NCBI GenBank assembly: GCA_021648375.1
Contig: JAKISW010000002.1
Coordinates: forward strand, 65,272 to 129,271
Source of the DNA: Devosiaceae bacterium
GTDB lineage: Bacteria > Pseudomonadota > Alphaproteobacteria > Rhizobiales > Devosiaceae
Reading direction: 5' to 3'
Length of the DNA: 64,000 nt
Below are positions 1 through 8,572 of this stretch, one piece after another. How positions within the stretch are numbered: position 1 is the stretch's first letter; every line of letters begins with the position of its first letter. Both the position numbers and the translations under genes were made by a program. A model generated the notes under the pieces. It saw nothing but the letters and a program-made list of their open reading frames with translations. It had not been told where the DNA came from and did not search any database.

Positions 1-1
1 T

Positions 2-271
2 GACATTCCATTGCTCTTCGAAAGCAAATATGATTACGGGTTTGACGCGATTGCTGTCAGCTTTTGCTCCCCCCAAATTCAAAAAAAACGAGCACTAAGC
101 CGCCAGGGAATGACAGAAAAAAAACTCCAGGTAATACTTGATCGTCAAATAGATCAGGAAAATAAAAAGCAAAGAGCTGATTATTTAATAGATACAAATG
201 GCAGCATTCAAAAAACCCGTGAACAAGTTAAAAATATTATTACAAAAATTCTACCAACTTCCATAAATTAA
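2..271 (+). CDS. coaE: Dephospho-CoA kinase, C-terminal part (cut by window edge)
   Basis: The reading frame is open from base 2, so this is the 3' part of a gene that begins outside the window. The first visible residues, DIPLLFE, are the conserved CoaE motif, and the rest is the helical C-terminal region (KRALSRQGMTEKKL, then a basic helix and RADYLIDTNGS). CoaE phosphorylates dephospho-CoA with ATP in the last step of coenzyme A synthesis in the cytoplasm. About 89 residues are present of a family length near 200. It is followed 63 bp downstream by dnaQ, the usual order in Hyphomicrobiales. An ATG at base 11 is internal, not the start. Confidence 0.88.
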   Translation, partial: DIPLLFESKYDYGFDAIAVSFCSPQIQKKRALSRQGMTEKKLQVILDRQIDQENKKQRADYLIDTNGSIQKTREQVKNIITKILPTSIN

Positions 272-334
272 ATAGCCATATTTACATCAGAATAACAAAG
301 TCCACCGCAAAACTGGAATAACTGGAAACAAAAC

Positions 335-1033
335 ATGACCCGGGAAATAGTTTTAGATACAGAAACAACCGGATTAAATGCCAATGGCGGTGATAGAATA
401 GTTGAAATAGGCTGCGTTGAACTATTCAATCACATACCGACCGGTAAGAATTTTCACACATATGTAAACCCTCTGCGAGATATGCCAGACGGCGCATTTA
501 AAGTTCATGGCCTGTCCGAGGAGTTTTTGTCGGACAAGCCAATATTTGCAAAAGTTAAAGACGAATTTCTTGAATTTATAGCTGACACCACCCTGATCAT
601 ACATAACGCACCTTTTGACATGGGGTTTTTAAACTCTGAATTAAACAATGTTCAAACAGCGCAAATAAAAAACGATGTAATTGATACGGTGCAGCTGGCC
701 CGAAAAAAACACCCCGGCGCCAGAGTGGGTCTTGATGCTCTGTGTAAGCACTACGGAATAGATAACTCAAAACGCACTGTTCACGGCGCGCTTTTGGACA
801 GTGAGATATTAGCGGAAGTATATTTAGAACTGATCGGTGGGCGCCAGGTTGGGCTGGCACTTAATAGCACTATAGCAAATGACGAACCGGTCCACACTGC
901 AACTCACAAAGCATATGAAACCCGTCAAAACCCCATATTGGAATTAAGTGAAAATCAAAAAGCTAAACATCTAGAACTGTTAGATCAGCTAGGTTCAAAA
1001 CCAGTATGGAACAAATATGAAACCAAAGAATAA
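335..1033 (+). CDS. dnaQ: DNA polymerase III epsilon subunit (3'-5' proofreading exonuclease)
   Basis: DEDDh-family exonuclease of 232 residues that removes mismatched 3' ends for the replicative polymerase. Exo I is VLDTETTG with Asp8 and Glu10; Exo II is HNAPFDMGFL with Asp95; Exo III is VHGALLDSEI with His150 and Asp155, so all four metal ligands and the general base are present. Residues after about 180 form a less conserved tail that in the family binds the alpha subunit. It lies between coaE and secB, the standard alphaproteobacterial order. The stop is followed after about 10 bp by a structured repeat element (1043-1172). Confidence 0.95.
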   Translation: MTREIVLDTETTGLNANGGDRIVEIGCVELFNHIPTGKNFHTYVNPLRDMPDGAFKVHGLSEEFLSDKPIFAKVKDEFLEFIADTTLIIHNAPFDMGFLNSELNNVQTAQIKNDVIDTVQLARKKHPGARVGLDALCKHYGIDNSKRTVHGALLDSEILAEVYLELIGGRQVGLALNSTIANDEPVHTATHKAYETRQNPILELSENQKAKHLELLDQLGSKPVWNKYETKE

Positions 1034-1042
1034 AATAACTAC

Positions 1043-1172
1043 AGCGTTTTCAGGATAAGCATGCCCTTGGACCTGAGCCGGAAATGGGTCCGGTAATCAA
1101 GCCGCAGGCGTGAGGAGAATGATCAGTAAAAAAGAGTTACTGTTTCAAAAACGCTATAAAACAAATGCTCTA
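1043..1172. repeat. Structured intergenic element, copy 1 (long form)
   Basis: Fills the gap between the convergent genes dnaQ and secB. Outer arms AGCGTTTT (1043-1050) and AAAACGCT (1148-1155) are perfect complements. Inside are a GGACC...GGGTCC hairpin (about 1070-1091), a GGCGTGAG core (about 1108-1115) and a CAGTAA...TTACTG hairpin (about 1124-1142). After the right arm comes the tail ATAAAACAAA followed by TGCTCTAA. The same order of parts occurs in the copies near trmB and rimP (53745-53850, 54066-54170) with different arm sequences. It could double as a bidirectional terminator, but there is no clear T-run. Confidence 0.7.
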
Positions 1173-1181
1173 AGTCAAAAC

Positions 1182-1769
1182 CTAATTTACAGTTTTTGAC
1201 TTGGTAGATTTTTTAGGCTTTGATTTATTGCTGGAAGTTGATTTTGCAGCGGCTTCGCCATTTGAGCTATCGCTAGAAGACCCTTTTGCTGCATCGCTCA
1301 TCCGCGCAAGATTTTGCCGGTAGATATTAGCAAAATCCACAGGTTCCATAAGCAATGGCGGAAATCCGCCGGCCTGTGTGACATTAGCCAAAACCTGCCT
1401 GGCGAAAGGAAAAATCAATCTTGGACACTCGATCATCAAAGCCGGAGCCATCTGATTCTCGGGAACATTGAGAATTTTAAACAATCCACCATAAATCAAC
1501 TCAATATTAAACAACACTTTGCTGTCGCGTTCGGCCTTGGCATTCAATGTCAGCTCTACAGCATAAACGTCATCGGTTTGCTTCTTAACGGCTACATTAA
1601 TGCCCACATTAAAAACCGGAGACGTTGCAGCGCCCATAATGGAAGCAGGAGCATCCGGATTTTCAAAGCTTAAATCCCTGATATATTGACCAACAATATT
1701 TAAGGAAGGAAGGGTAGAGGGGTCGGGGTTCTGTGTGCCTGCCGGGGCGGGTGTTTTGTTGTCAGCCAT
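1182..1769 (-). CDS. secB: Protein-export chaperone SecB
   Basis: Tetrameric cytoplasmic chaperone that keeps preproteins unfolded and delivers them to SecA. The core carries the family's hallmarks IVGQYIRDLSFENP near residues 25-38 and the GGFPPLLMEPVDFANIY segment near 135-151. At 195 residues it is longer than most SecB proteins (about 155-165): the last 35-40 residues are a Ser/Lys/Ala-rich, probably disordered tail ending in a KSKPKKSTKSK stretch. The ATG at 1769 follows a GCAGGAT sequence that can act as ribosome binding site. Its leader (1770-1860) contains a GCTGG...CCAGC inverted repeat. Confidence 0.93.
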   Translation of the reverse strand: MADNKTPAPAGTQNPDPSTLPSLNIVGQYIRDLSFENPDAPASIMGAATSPVFNVGINVAVKKQTDDVYAVELTLNAKAERDSKVLFNIELIYGGLFKILNVPENQMAPALMIECPRLIFPFARQVLANVTQAGGFPPLLMEPVDFANIYRQNLARMSDAAKGSSSDSSNGEAAAKSTSSNKSKPKKSTKSKTVN

Positions 1770-1911
1770 AAAAAAATCCTGCTAGAAACTAAATTGCTGA
1801 TTGCTGGCTAGCACCTTTGAGCTGCTTGAACAAGCACCAGCCATCTAAAATTCATTCGCCAATGTGATCCAAAATACTCTGGTGGCAGGAATAGGTCCTG
1901 ACCCTAAATGT

Positions 1912-2370
1912 TCAACGCCAGTTATTTTCATCCAGATCGACTACATTATCTTCATTTTGATCTTTATCTCTATCAACCGTACCTGAACCAGTAAAGTCGT
2001 TAAAACCGGCACTTACTGTCATGCGTGACTTTAGCAACGAATATATTTGATTCCGAATTGAAGGTACCAGTAATAAAAACCCACATAAATCTGTGAAATA
2101 TCCTGGTGTCAAAAGCAGCGCTCCGGCAATCGCGAGCATAAGACCATCCCCAATCTGACGGGCAGGCAATACCCCGGCACCCATCAATTGCTGAATTTCC
2201 CGAATTAGTGATAAGCCTTGAATCTTAATTACATAAGATCCAATTAGCGCTGTTACCACAACACCTGCCAAAGTGGGCCAAAGACCTATAGCTTGCCCCA
2301 TGGCGATAAAGATACCAATTTCCAAAATCGGCACTGCCAAAAAAACAAAAAACAATATTCTGCCCATCAA
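1912..2370 (-). CDS. fxsA: FxsA family inner-membrane protein
   Basis: 152-residue membrane protein with hydrophobic segments at about 5-25, 28-48 and 75-105, and a hydrophilic C-terminal tail rich in Asp and Asn (DRDKDQNEDNVVDLDENNW). The pattern (MGRILFFVFLAVPILEI at the N-terminus and LLLTPGYFTDLCGFLLLVP in the middle) is that of the FxsA/UPF0716 family. In E. coli FxsA overproduction relieves F-plasmid exclusion of phage T7; its normal role is not known. In Hyphomicrobiales it sits between secB and the Tim44-domain gene, as here. The second Met (2367) is an equally good start. Confidence 0.88.
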   Translation of the reverse strand: MMGRILFFVFLAVPILEIGIFIAMGQAIGLWPTLAGVVVTALIGSYVIKIQGLSLIREIQQLMGAGVLPARQIGDGLMLAIAGALLLTPGYFTDLCGFLLLVPSIRNQIYSLLKSRMTVSAGFNDFTGSGTVDRDKDQNEDNVVDLDENNWR

Positions 2371-2550
2371 TTTTCTCTCCTTTTTCGATCATTATTTATA
2401 GATACGGTCTAACAACCAAAAAAATGATGTCGTATGAACTGGTTTTTGGCTGGCATTTGACTATATATAGGGCTTGCAAGTGCCATATACGACCTTTAGC
2501 AATGGCTCCAATAAAGATTTACTGCAAACATTTTCAACATTGAGATTTTT
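2371..2550. other. Divergent promoter region between fxsA and the Tim44-domain gene
   Basis: 180 bp between two divergent genes, so promoters for both directions should lie here. It is AT-rich and includes a TATATATAGG stretch near 2462-2471 followed by the 8-bp palindrome CTTGCAAG. I could not assign a specific -35/-10 pair with confidence. Confidence 0.4.
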
Positions 2551-3285
2551 ATGGCTGAGTTTTTCGATCTACCGACCCTGGTTATTATTGGTGTGGCAAT
2601 TTTTATATTAATGCGACTGCGTTCGGTTCTTGGAACCAGAACTGGCCATGAACGCCCACCAAAAAACAGCGTTAACCCCAGACAACAGCGCCCTCGTATT
2701 AAACAGGCAAATAAAGAAGACGTGGTTGTGCCCCTGCATCCTGATCAGGAGCAAATATTGCAAAAAGAAGAAATCGAACGGGCCGAACGCAAATTTGAAG
2801 CAGAGCTGGAAAAATATGCCGGCGACAACGCTCAGTTGCGCAAAGCCCTGGCTGACATTTCAGATGCGGACGAAAACTTTACACCAAAGAACTTTATCGA
2901 TGGAGCCGGCTCTGCATATGAGATGATTGTAACCGCATTTGCGCAAGGGGATAAATCAACCCTTAAAAATCTGCTGGAAAAAGATGTCTATGACGGGTTT
3001 GTATCTGCGATTGATGCACGCGAAGCACAGGGACACAGCGTGGATTTCACATTTGTGGCTTTGCCAAACATCCAGTATTTGCAGGCAGAGCTTGATAAAC
3101 GCGTAGCAAGCCTAACCCTAAGATTTGATGCTCAGGTGGTTTCTGCAACAAAAGACACCGATGGGCGGCTGATTGAGGGCCATGAGGAGCGTGTCGTGGA
3201 CATAGCGGATGAATGGACCTTTTCCAGAAATACCCGCTCTCGTGACCCAAACTGGAAGCTGGTGGCAACGGATCAGATTTCCTGA
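2551..3285 (+). CDS. Tim44/TimA domain inner-membrane-associated protein
   Basis: 244 residues. One N-terminal hydrophobic segment (about residues 6-24, FDLPTLVIIGVAIFILM) is followed by a basic and then acidic coiled linker to about residue 100. The C-terminal domain (about 110-244) includes FIDGAGSAYEMIVTAFAQGDKSTLKNLL and ends with a WTFSRNTRSRDPNWKLVAT segment typical of Tim44-like domains. In alphaproteobacteria this bacterial homologue of the mitochondrial import motor anchor is known as TimA; its bacterial role is unsettled. In rhizobial genomes an MltA lytic transglycosylase gene usually follows, but here smr follows after only 71 bp. Confidence 0.88.
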   Translation: MAEFFDLPTLVIIGVAIFILMRLRSVLGTRTGHERPPKNSVNPRQQRPRIKQANKEDVVVPLHPDQEQILQKEEIERAERKFEAELEKYAGDNAQLRKALADISDADENFTPKNFIDGAGSAYEMIVTAFAQGDKSTLKNLLEKDVYDGFVSAIDAREAQGHSVDFTFVALPNIQYLQAELDKRVASLTLRFDAQVVSATKDTDGRLIEGHEERVVDIADEWTFSRNTRSRDPNWKLVATDQIS

Positions 3286-3356
3286 GCAAACGGAAAAGGT
3301 TTTGGTCTTATTTGCTTTGCCGTGCATTGGAAAAATGAAAAACTCGGCAATTTATT

Positions 3357-3989
3357 ATGGCTAGACTTAAAAGTCCAAAAGCAAAAAAATCCAGACAAAC
3401 CGATTGGCATTTATGGAATGAAGTAAAGCTGACAGTTAACCCCCTGCGCAAAAAACTTGCTCCAGAGGAAGTTGCCAGTGAGGATAAACCCAAAAAACTT
3501 GAAGCGACCGGCGCTCAAAAAAAACAAAAATCAGCTAAAATTACATCAGCTTCGAATACTCGCCATCAAACTTATATCAATTCAAAAAATTCTTTTACGC
3601 CGGATTTATCAAACCATTCACTTCCAGAAATTGAGCCGCGAATGCATCGCCACGTTCGTCGTGGACGCATACCGATCGAGGCAAGCATTGATCTGCATGG
3701 CATGACCCAGAATGTTGCCCGAGCCACTCTTTACAATTTTATCCAGGATCGCTCTCAAAGAGGGGATCGAACATTATTGATAATAACCGGCAAAGGACAA
3801 AAAAGCTCCGGTTACGGATCACCAATGCACGGCGGAGTTTTGCGTCAAATGTTACCCGTTTGGCTCAAAGAGCCACAACTGGCCCCACTTATTTCAGGCA
3901 TTGAAGTTTCGGGCCGCCATCACGGTGGCGAAGGGGCATTTTATGTGCGCCTGAAAAACATCTATAAAAATACACCTGAGAGAAATTAA
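3357..3989 (+). CDS. Smr/MutS2 C-terminal domain protein
   Basis: 210 residues. The first 100 are basic, low in conserved motifs and probably flexible. The Smr domain follows from about residue 108, with SIDLHGM (110-116) and LIITGKG (141-147), then a GGVLRQMLPVWL segment and the closing GGEGAFYVRLK. Smr domains act as nicking or RNA-cleaving endonucleases in studied cases; the substrate here is unknown. The ATG at 3357 is taken because it gives the usual rhizobial N-terminus MARLKSPKAKK. The stop and the next start overlap as TAATG, so translation of the HTH gene is probably coupled. Confidence 0.88.
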   Translation: MARLKSPKAKKSRQTDWHLWNEVKLTVNPLRKKLAPEEVASEDKPKKLEATGAQKKQKSAKITSASNTRHQTYINSKNSFTPDLSNHSLPEIEPRMHRHVRRGRIPIEASIDLHGMTQNVARATLYNFIQDRSQRGDRTLLIITGKGQKSSGYGSPMHGGVLRQMLPVWLKEPQLAPLISGIEVSGRHHGGEGAFYVRLKNIYKNTPERN

Positions 3990-4360
3990 TGACACCTCTG
4001 GGAGAAAAATTGCGCAGGCTTCGATCAGAGCGTGGAATTACATTAAAAGAAATGGCCCAGGCTCTAAATGTTTCCAGTGCCTATCTTTCAGCTCTGGAGC
4101 ATGGAAAGCGCGGAAAACCCACATGGTTTTTACTGCATCGCATAATTGCATTTTTTAATGTTATCTGGGACGAGGCTGAGGAATTACAGAGACTGGCAGA
4201 AATTTCAGATCCCAAAATTACCATTAATACTGCCGGTTTAGTTCCCGAAGCTACCGAACTTACTAATCGGTTAGCGCGGGATATTAATTCCCTTTCATCT
4301 GAAGATTTAGCGCATCTGATAAATGAAATTGTTCGAAGAGGTGGGAGCCAGTCCCAATGA
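3989..4360 (+). CDS. XRE-family helix-turn-helix regulator
   Basis: 123 residues. Residues 1-65 form a Cro/C1-type HTH (LGEKLRRLRSERGITLKEMAQALNVSSAYLSALEHGKRGKP, with recognition helix around SSAYLSALE). The C-terminal half is helical and lacks a recognisable ligand domain. It starts inside the smr stop (TAATG) and its own stop overlaps the next gene (ATGA), so smr, this gene and the VOC gene appear to be one operon. In rhizobia an XRE gene follows smr in the same way. The regulated target cannot be told from sequence. Confidence 0.9.
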   Translation: MTPLGEKLRRLRSERGITLKEMAQALNVSSAYLSALEHGKRGKPTWFLLHRIIAFFNVIWDEAEELQRLAEISDPKITINTAGLVPEATELTNRLARDINSLSSEDLAHLINEIVRRGGSQSQ

Positions 4361-4746
4361 CCCAGTTCATTTCGGCAATTTCTCTGGTAATCCCTGATTA
4401 TGATGCAGCAATTGATTTTTATGTAGGTGTACTGAACTTCACTCTAAAATCTGATAGCGTACTGCCTGATGGCAAGCGCTGGGTAACTGTTTCTCCACCG
4501 GGAGCAAAAGAATGCGCATTGCTTCTTGCCCTAGCTATCGGTGATGAGCAGACATCACGAATTGGCAATCAGACAGGAGGTAGAGTATTTTTGTTCTTGA
4601 ATACCGATGATTTTGAACGTGATTATGCAGCAATGAAACAAAAAGGCGTTGAGTTTCTTCAGCCTCCCCGTCATGAGAGCTATGGTCGGGTCGTAGTATT
4701 TGCCGACCCGTTTGGTAACAAATGGGACCTGATTGAACCTGCCTAA
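4357..4746 (+). CDS. VOC-superfamily protein (glyoxalase/bleomycin-resistance fold)
   Basis: 129 residues with the paired beta-alpha-beta-beta-beta pattern of the vicinal oxygen chelate fold: ISLVIPDYDAAIDFYVGVLNF at the start and DPFGNKWDLIEP at the end. The final Glu (of WDLIEP) is in the usual metal-ligand position, but the N-terminal module has Ser/Leu (AISLVI) where many members have His, so metal binding is uncertain. No substrate can be inferred. Start overlaps the previous stop by 4 bp (ATGA). It ends 9 bp from the end of convergent hslU. Confidence 0.85.
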   Translation: MTQFISAISLVIPDYDAAIDFYVGVLNFTLKSDSVLPDGKRWVTVSPPGAKECALLLALAIGDEQTSRIGNQTGGRVFLFLNTDDFERDYAAMKQKGVEFLQPPRHESYGRVVVFADPFGNKWDLIEPA

Positions 4747-4755
4747 AGCCCTGCC

Positions 4756-6066
4756 TTAAAGCACAAATTTACTCAAGTCCGCATTGCCTGCCAGATCGCC
4801 CACTTTTTCTTTCACAAAAGCGGCATCAATTTTTATGGATTCTCCGCTTTTATCAGGGGCATCAAACGAAATATCCTCAACCAGCCGCTCCATAACGGTT
4901 TGTAATCTTCTGGCTCCGATATTTTCAACGCTGGAGTTTACCTCAAAAGCGGCATCAGCAATGGCCTCAATTGCATTTTCACTGAATTCGAGTGTAACCC
5001 CTTCAGTGCCCATCAGCGCCACATATTGCTTGATCAGACTGGCTTCAGTGTCGTTTAGAATTTGCACAAAATCATCCCGTGTTAAAGCTCTTAGCTCAAC
5101 GCGGATTGGCAAGCGGCCCTGCAATTCAGGCAGCAGATCGGATGGCTTTGATAGGTGAAACGCCCCCGAAGCAATAAACAGAATATGATCAGTATTAACC
5201 GGACCGTGCTTTGTGGAAACAACGGTTCCCTCGATTAGCGGCAAGAGGTCCCGCTGCACGCCTTCTCGTGAAACTTCGCCGCCCCCGCGCCCTTCACGAA
5301 CGCAGATTTTGTCGATTTCGTCTAAAAAGACAATGCCATGATTTTCCACCAGATCGATGGCTTCGACCTTGATCTGGTCCTGATCCAACAGCTTGTCCGC
5401 CTCCTCGCTAATTAATAGCGCATAGCTGTCCTTGATTTTCAGTTTTCGCTTAACCCCCGGCTGATTAAATGCTTTTCCAAACATCTCAGACAGGTTGATC
5501 ATAGCCCCCCCGCCGGGCATTCCAGGAATTTCAAACGAACCCGGACCACCAGAAGACGGGCTGATCTCGATTTCAATTTCCTTATCGTCCAATTCGTTAT
5601 CACGCAGCTTTTTGCGAAAGCTTTCTCTGGTTGCAGGCTGCGCTGAAACACCAACAAGAGCATCAAGAACCCGCTCTTCAGCCTGTAAATGTGCCTTGGC
5701 CTGCACTTTTTTGCGTTTTTGCTCCTTTAGAATTCCAATGCCCGCTTCCACAAGATCCCTGACTATCTGTTCCACATCGCGCCCCACATAACCCACTTCA
5801 GTAAACTTGGTTGCTTCCACTTTGATAAAGGGCGAATTGGCCAGCCGGGCTAGCCGGCGTGAAATTTCGGTTTTACCAACCCCTGTCGGCCCGATCATCA
5901 AAATATTTTTTGGGCTGATTTCCCGGCGCATATCTTCAGGCAGTTGTTGGCGGCGCCAGCGGTTTCTCAAGGCAATGGCCACGGCGCGTTTAGCGCTGTT
6001 CTGGCCAACGATATGCCGATCCAGCTCGGATACGATTTCACGGGGGGAGAAAGTTTTTTCACTCAT
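4756..6066 (-). CDS. hslU: ATP-dependent protease ATPase subunit HslU (ClpY)
   Basis: 436-residue AAA+ unfoldase that feeds proteins into the HslV peptidase. Walker A is GPTGVGKT (residues 59-66), Walker B is GIVFLDEID (about 245-253), and the [21 protein letters not shown] region near 385-405 holds the sensor-2 arginine. The C-terminus ends LSKFVL, like the tail that inserts into HslV pockets in the family. The middle I-domain (about 110-240) is present with a Gly-rich [17 protein letters not shown] patch. hslV lies 70 bp or less upstream on the same strand, so the two are probably co-transcribed. Confidence 0.97.
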   Translation of the reverse strand: MSEKTFSPREIVSELDRHIVGQNSAKRAVAIALRNRWRRQQLPEDMRREISPKNILMIGPTGVGKTEISRRLARLANSPFIKVEATKFTEVGYVGRDVEQIVRDLVEAGIGILKEQKRKKVQAKAHLQAEERVLDALVGVSAQPATRESFRKKLRDNELDDKEIEIEISPSSGGPGSFEIPGMPGGGAMINLSEMFGKAFNQPGVKRKLKIKDSYALLISEEADKLLDQDQIKVEAIDLVENHGIVFLDEIDKICVREGRGGGEVSREGVQRDLLPLIEGTVVSTKHGPVNTDHILFIASGAFHLSKPSDLLPELQGRLPIRVELRALTRDDFVQILNDTEASLIKQYVALMGTEGVTLEFSENAIEAIADAAFEVNSSVENIGARRLQTVMERLVEDISFDAPDKSGESIKIDAAFVKEKVGDLAGNADLSKFVL

Positions 6067-6136
6067 ATTTTATGTCCGGATTTTTCAATGATGGTTTTTG
6101 TATTTTGTCAGGTATAAGCAAATAATTACAAAAAGA

Positions 6137-6697
6137 TTATTTGGTGTCTAAACTTTCAAGAGTTACCTGATCGTTGGTGTAAACACAGATTTTTGCAGCG
6201 ATCGCCAGTGCTGATCGGGCAATATCTTCAGCCTCTTTATCTGTGTCCAATAGAGCCAATGCCGCCGATAAGGCATAATTGCCTCCGGAACCAATGGCCA
6301 CTACTCCATCATCAGGGCTTAAAACGTCTCCTGTTCCGGTTAAAACCAAAGAATCGGTGGCATCAACCACAATCAGCATTGCTTCAAGCTTGCGTAGATA
6401 CCGGTCGGTACGCCAATCTTTTGCCAGCTCAACACAGGCGCGCATTAATTTCCCCGGATATTGTTCCATTTTGGCTTCAAGGCGCTCAAACAGGGTAAAA
6501 GCGTCGGCAGTTGCTCCGGCAAATCCGGCAATCACCTGCCCATTGGATAAAAGCCGCACCTTTTTGGCCCCATGCTTGATAACGGTTGGGCCAAGGGATA
6601 CCTGCCCATCACCGGCAACAACCACTTTGTCGCCCTTGCGCACTGATACGATGGTTGTTCCATGCCAGTTTGGGAAATTATGGTTTTGATCGCTCAT
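6137..6697 (-). CDS. hslV: ATP-dependent protease peptidase subunit HslV (ClpQ)
   Basis: N-terminal-threonine peptidase, proteasome beta-like. After a short propeptide the sequence [22 protein letters not shown] places the catalytic Thr (Thr1 of the mature protein) at about residue 14; the GDGQVSLG loop and basic KKVR motif are also standard. I chose the ATG at 6697 (186 aa) over the ATG at 6706, because the AGGAC ribosome-binding sequence is only 2 bp from the latter. Divergent from hisB with 166 bp between, as in rhizobia. A heat-shock promoter would be expected upstream, but I see only a weak match. Confidence 0.96.
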   Translation of the reverse strand: MSDQNHNFPNWHGTTIVSVRKGDKVVVAGDGQVSLGPTVIKHGAKKVRLLSNGQVIAGFAGATADAFTLFERLEAKMEQYPGKLMRACVELAKDWRTDRYLRKLEAMLIVVDATDSLVLTGTGDVLSPDDGVVAIGSGGNYALSAALALLDTDKEAEDIARSALAIAAKICVYTNDQVTLESLDTK

Positions 6698-6863
6698 TTT
6701 TAACATTGTCCTGAAATTATGCCGATAGCTCTACTTAGGGTGTTGCACGCCAATTGCAAACTTTACCCTTTCAATCCTTTGCCAAATCCGGGCAAACTGT
6801 TAAGGGGCTTCAATAAAGCCGTAATAAGCTCAAACCGCAATAAGCCTAAAAAGGTCAAATATC

Positions 6864-7451
6864 ATGCGCAAAGCTAAAATTTCTCGCACTACCGGCGAAA
6901 CTTCGATAAAAGCCAGCGTTAATCTGGATGGTACCGGACAAAGTCAGATCGAAACGGGCATTGGTTTTTTGGATCATATGCTTGATCTTTTGGCCCGTCA
7001 TTCTTTGATAGATATAAATATTGCCGCCAAGGGTGATTTGCATGTAGATTTTCACCACACTGCCGAAGATGTGGGCATTGTATTGGGACAGGCCATCAAA
7101 CAGGCATTGGCTGATAAAAAGGGCATAAACCGCTATGCCTCAGTGGACTTGCCCATGGATGAGGCTCTGACCAGAGTGGCCATTGATGTTTCTGGACGTC
7201 CGTTTTTGGTATTTAAGGTAGAGTTTTCCCGCGACAAGGTGGGTGAAATGGATACGGAACTGTTTCAGGAATGGTTTCAGGCCTTTGCTATGAATGCGGG
7301 TATTACTCTTCATATTGAAAATCTATATGGCGAGAATAATCACCATATTGCCGAAAGTGCTTTTAAGGGTCTGGCGCGGGCCTTACGAACGGCGCTGGCC
7401 ATTGATCCACGCACCAAAGAGCAAATCCCTTCATCCAAAGGGCTTTTATAA
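6864..7451 (+). CDS. hisB: Imidazoleglycerol-phosphate dehydratase
   Basis: 195 residues, monofunctional HisB. It dehydrates imidazole-glycerol phosphate in step 6 of histidine synthesis. The manganese-binding motifs FHHTAEDVG (about residues 63-71) and [18 protein letters not shown] (about 156-173) are intact, and GIGFLDHML near residue 33 carries the first catalytic His. The ATG at 6864 is preceded by AAAAAGG. It heads the his cluster; a 66-bp gap leads to the DUF2628 gene and hisH. Histidinol phosphatase activity is not fused here, as expected in alphaproteobacteria. Confidence 0.97.
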   Translation: MRKAKISRTTGETSIKASVNLDGTGQSQIETGIGFLDHMLDLLARHSLIDINIAAKGDLHVDFHHTAEDVGIVLGQAIKQALADKKGINRYASVDLPMDEALTRVAIDVSGRPFLVFKVEFSRDKVGEMDTELFQEWFQAFAMNAGITLHIENLYGENNHHIAESAFKGLARALRTALAIDPRTKEQIPSSKGLL

Positions 7452-7517
7452 AAAGCAGCTTTATTCTCCAGGCTTTGAAAAGCCTGATAAAGTATCCGCA
7501 AAAACGGGAAAAATGAA

Positions 7518-7919
7518 TTGAAATTGTTCATTGTGTTTCAAAATCCCTCCAGAAGTGATGATAAGGGTTTTATCTTTCTAAAAGAGGGGTTTAACTGGTT
7601 GGCGTTTTTGCTTCCCCCCCTTTGGGCGCTGGTAAACCGCCTGTGGCTGCCATTATTGGCTATTTTGGTTCTTATACCATTGCTGATATCAGTTACAGGT
7701 TTGTTTTCATTGCCTTTTTTATGGATGTATTTGCTTATCTTTTGGTGGCTGGCCATGGCTGCCAGTTCCATAACCGGGTTTTTTCTCATTCGTCGTGGGT
7801 GGTCCGAGGCGCAATATGTCGAGGCTCCTGATATAGAGACTGCCGAACAGATATTTTTTTCATCTCTGCAGCAAAAACCTATAAAAACTTCGCAGGCATT
7901 TGGTAACGATTTGATATGA
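7518..7919 (+). CDS. DUF2628 membrane protein inside the his cluster
   Basis: 133 residues starting at a TTG codon. It opens with a short soluble stretch ([27 protein letters not shown]), then two or three membrane segments (about residues 28-45, 47-65 and 68-92), and ends in a soluble tail. The [19 protein letters not shown] pattern is that of DUF2628. In Hyphomicrobiales this small gene commonly lies between hisB and hisH. The stop overlaps the hisH start (ATGA), pointing to coupled translation. Function unknown; nothing in the sequence suggests a catalytic role in histidine synthesis. Confidence 0.85.
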   Translation: MKLFIVFQNPSRSDDKGFIFLKEGFNWLAFLLPPLWALVNRLWLPLLAILVLIPLLISVTGLFSLPFLWMYLLIFWWLAMAASSITGFFLIRRGWSEAQYVEAPDIETAEQIFFSSLQQKPIKTSQAFGNDLI

Positions 7920-8572
7920 AACAGATAATCGCCATCATTGATTATGGCTCAGGAAATCTCAATTCAGCCCAAAAAGCCTTTCAGCGCGCCGCTAGAGAGG
8001 GTGGTGTGGATGCGCAGATCATTGTTTCCAGCGACCCTGAACAAGTAAGAAAAGCGGATAGGATTGTCTTGCCCGGAGTTGGTGCTTTTGTTGATTGTCG
8101 GGAGGGGCTTATGGCCCTTGATGGCATGGAGCAGGTATTGCAGGAGCGGGTAATTGAGGCCGGGGTGCCCTTCTTTGGCATATGTGTTGGTATGCAGTTG
8201 ATGGCTGAGCGCGGGCTGGAAAAACAGGTACTGTCCGGATTTGGCTGGATAAAAGGCGATGTGGTAGCCTATTTGCCTGACGATAAACAGCTTAAAATTC
8301 CCCATATGGGCTGGAATACACTAGATTTTATCCAGAGCCACCCATTGTTCACGGACATTGATAGTGGACCGAACGGTTTGCATGCCTATTTTGTGCATTC
8401 CTATCATCTGGAAGTTAAAGATAAGAGCCAGCTTTTGGCTACGGCTGAATATGGTGGTTTGATCAGCGCAATTGTTGGTCGTGATAATATGGTTGGAACT
8501 CAGTTTCACCCGGAAAAAAGTCAAAAACTTGGGCTGGCAATGATTGGCAATTTTTTAAGGTGGAAACCATGA
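7916..8572 (+). CDS. hisH: Imidazole glycerol phosphate synthase, glutamine amidotransferase subunit
   Basis: 218-residue class I glutaminase that supplies ammonia to HisF. The nucleophile is Cys90 in GICVGMQL; the His-Glu pair lies in TQFHPEKSQ near residues 195-203. The N-terminal [16 protein letters not shown] and PGVGAF oxyanion region are standard. It overlaps the DUF2628 gene by 4 bp at its start and hisA by 4 bp at its end, so stoichiometric expression through translational coupling is likely. Confidence 0.97.
   Translation: MKQIIAIIDYGSGNLNSAQKAFQRAAREGGVDAQIIVSSDPEQVRKADRIVLPGVGAFVDCREGLMALDGMEQVLQERVIEAGVPFFGICVGMQLMAERGLEKQVLSGFGWIKGDVVAYLPDDKQLKIPHMGWNTLDFIQSHPLFTDIDSGPNGLHAYFVHSYHLEVKDKSQLLATAEYGGLISAIVGRDNMVGTQFHPEKSQKLGLAMIGNFLRWKP

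Noticed and set aside
4784..5158. Long open frames opposite hslU, dnaK, infB and other genes
   Set aside because: They are antisense shadows of strongly conserved genes, have no family resemblance and no ribosome binding sites.
6732..6762. Possible heat-shock promoter for hslVU
   Set aside because: On the minus strand TTTGCAA-N16-TAAGT is only a loose match to the RpoH consensus; the dnaK and grpE sites are clearly better, so I do not list it.
6810..6846. Three AATAAGCC-like direct repeats before hisB
   Set aside because: Spacing is irregular and the match short; AT-rich sequence of this kind arises easily by chance.
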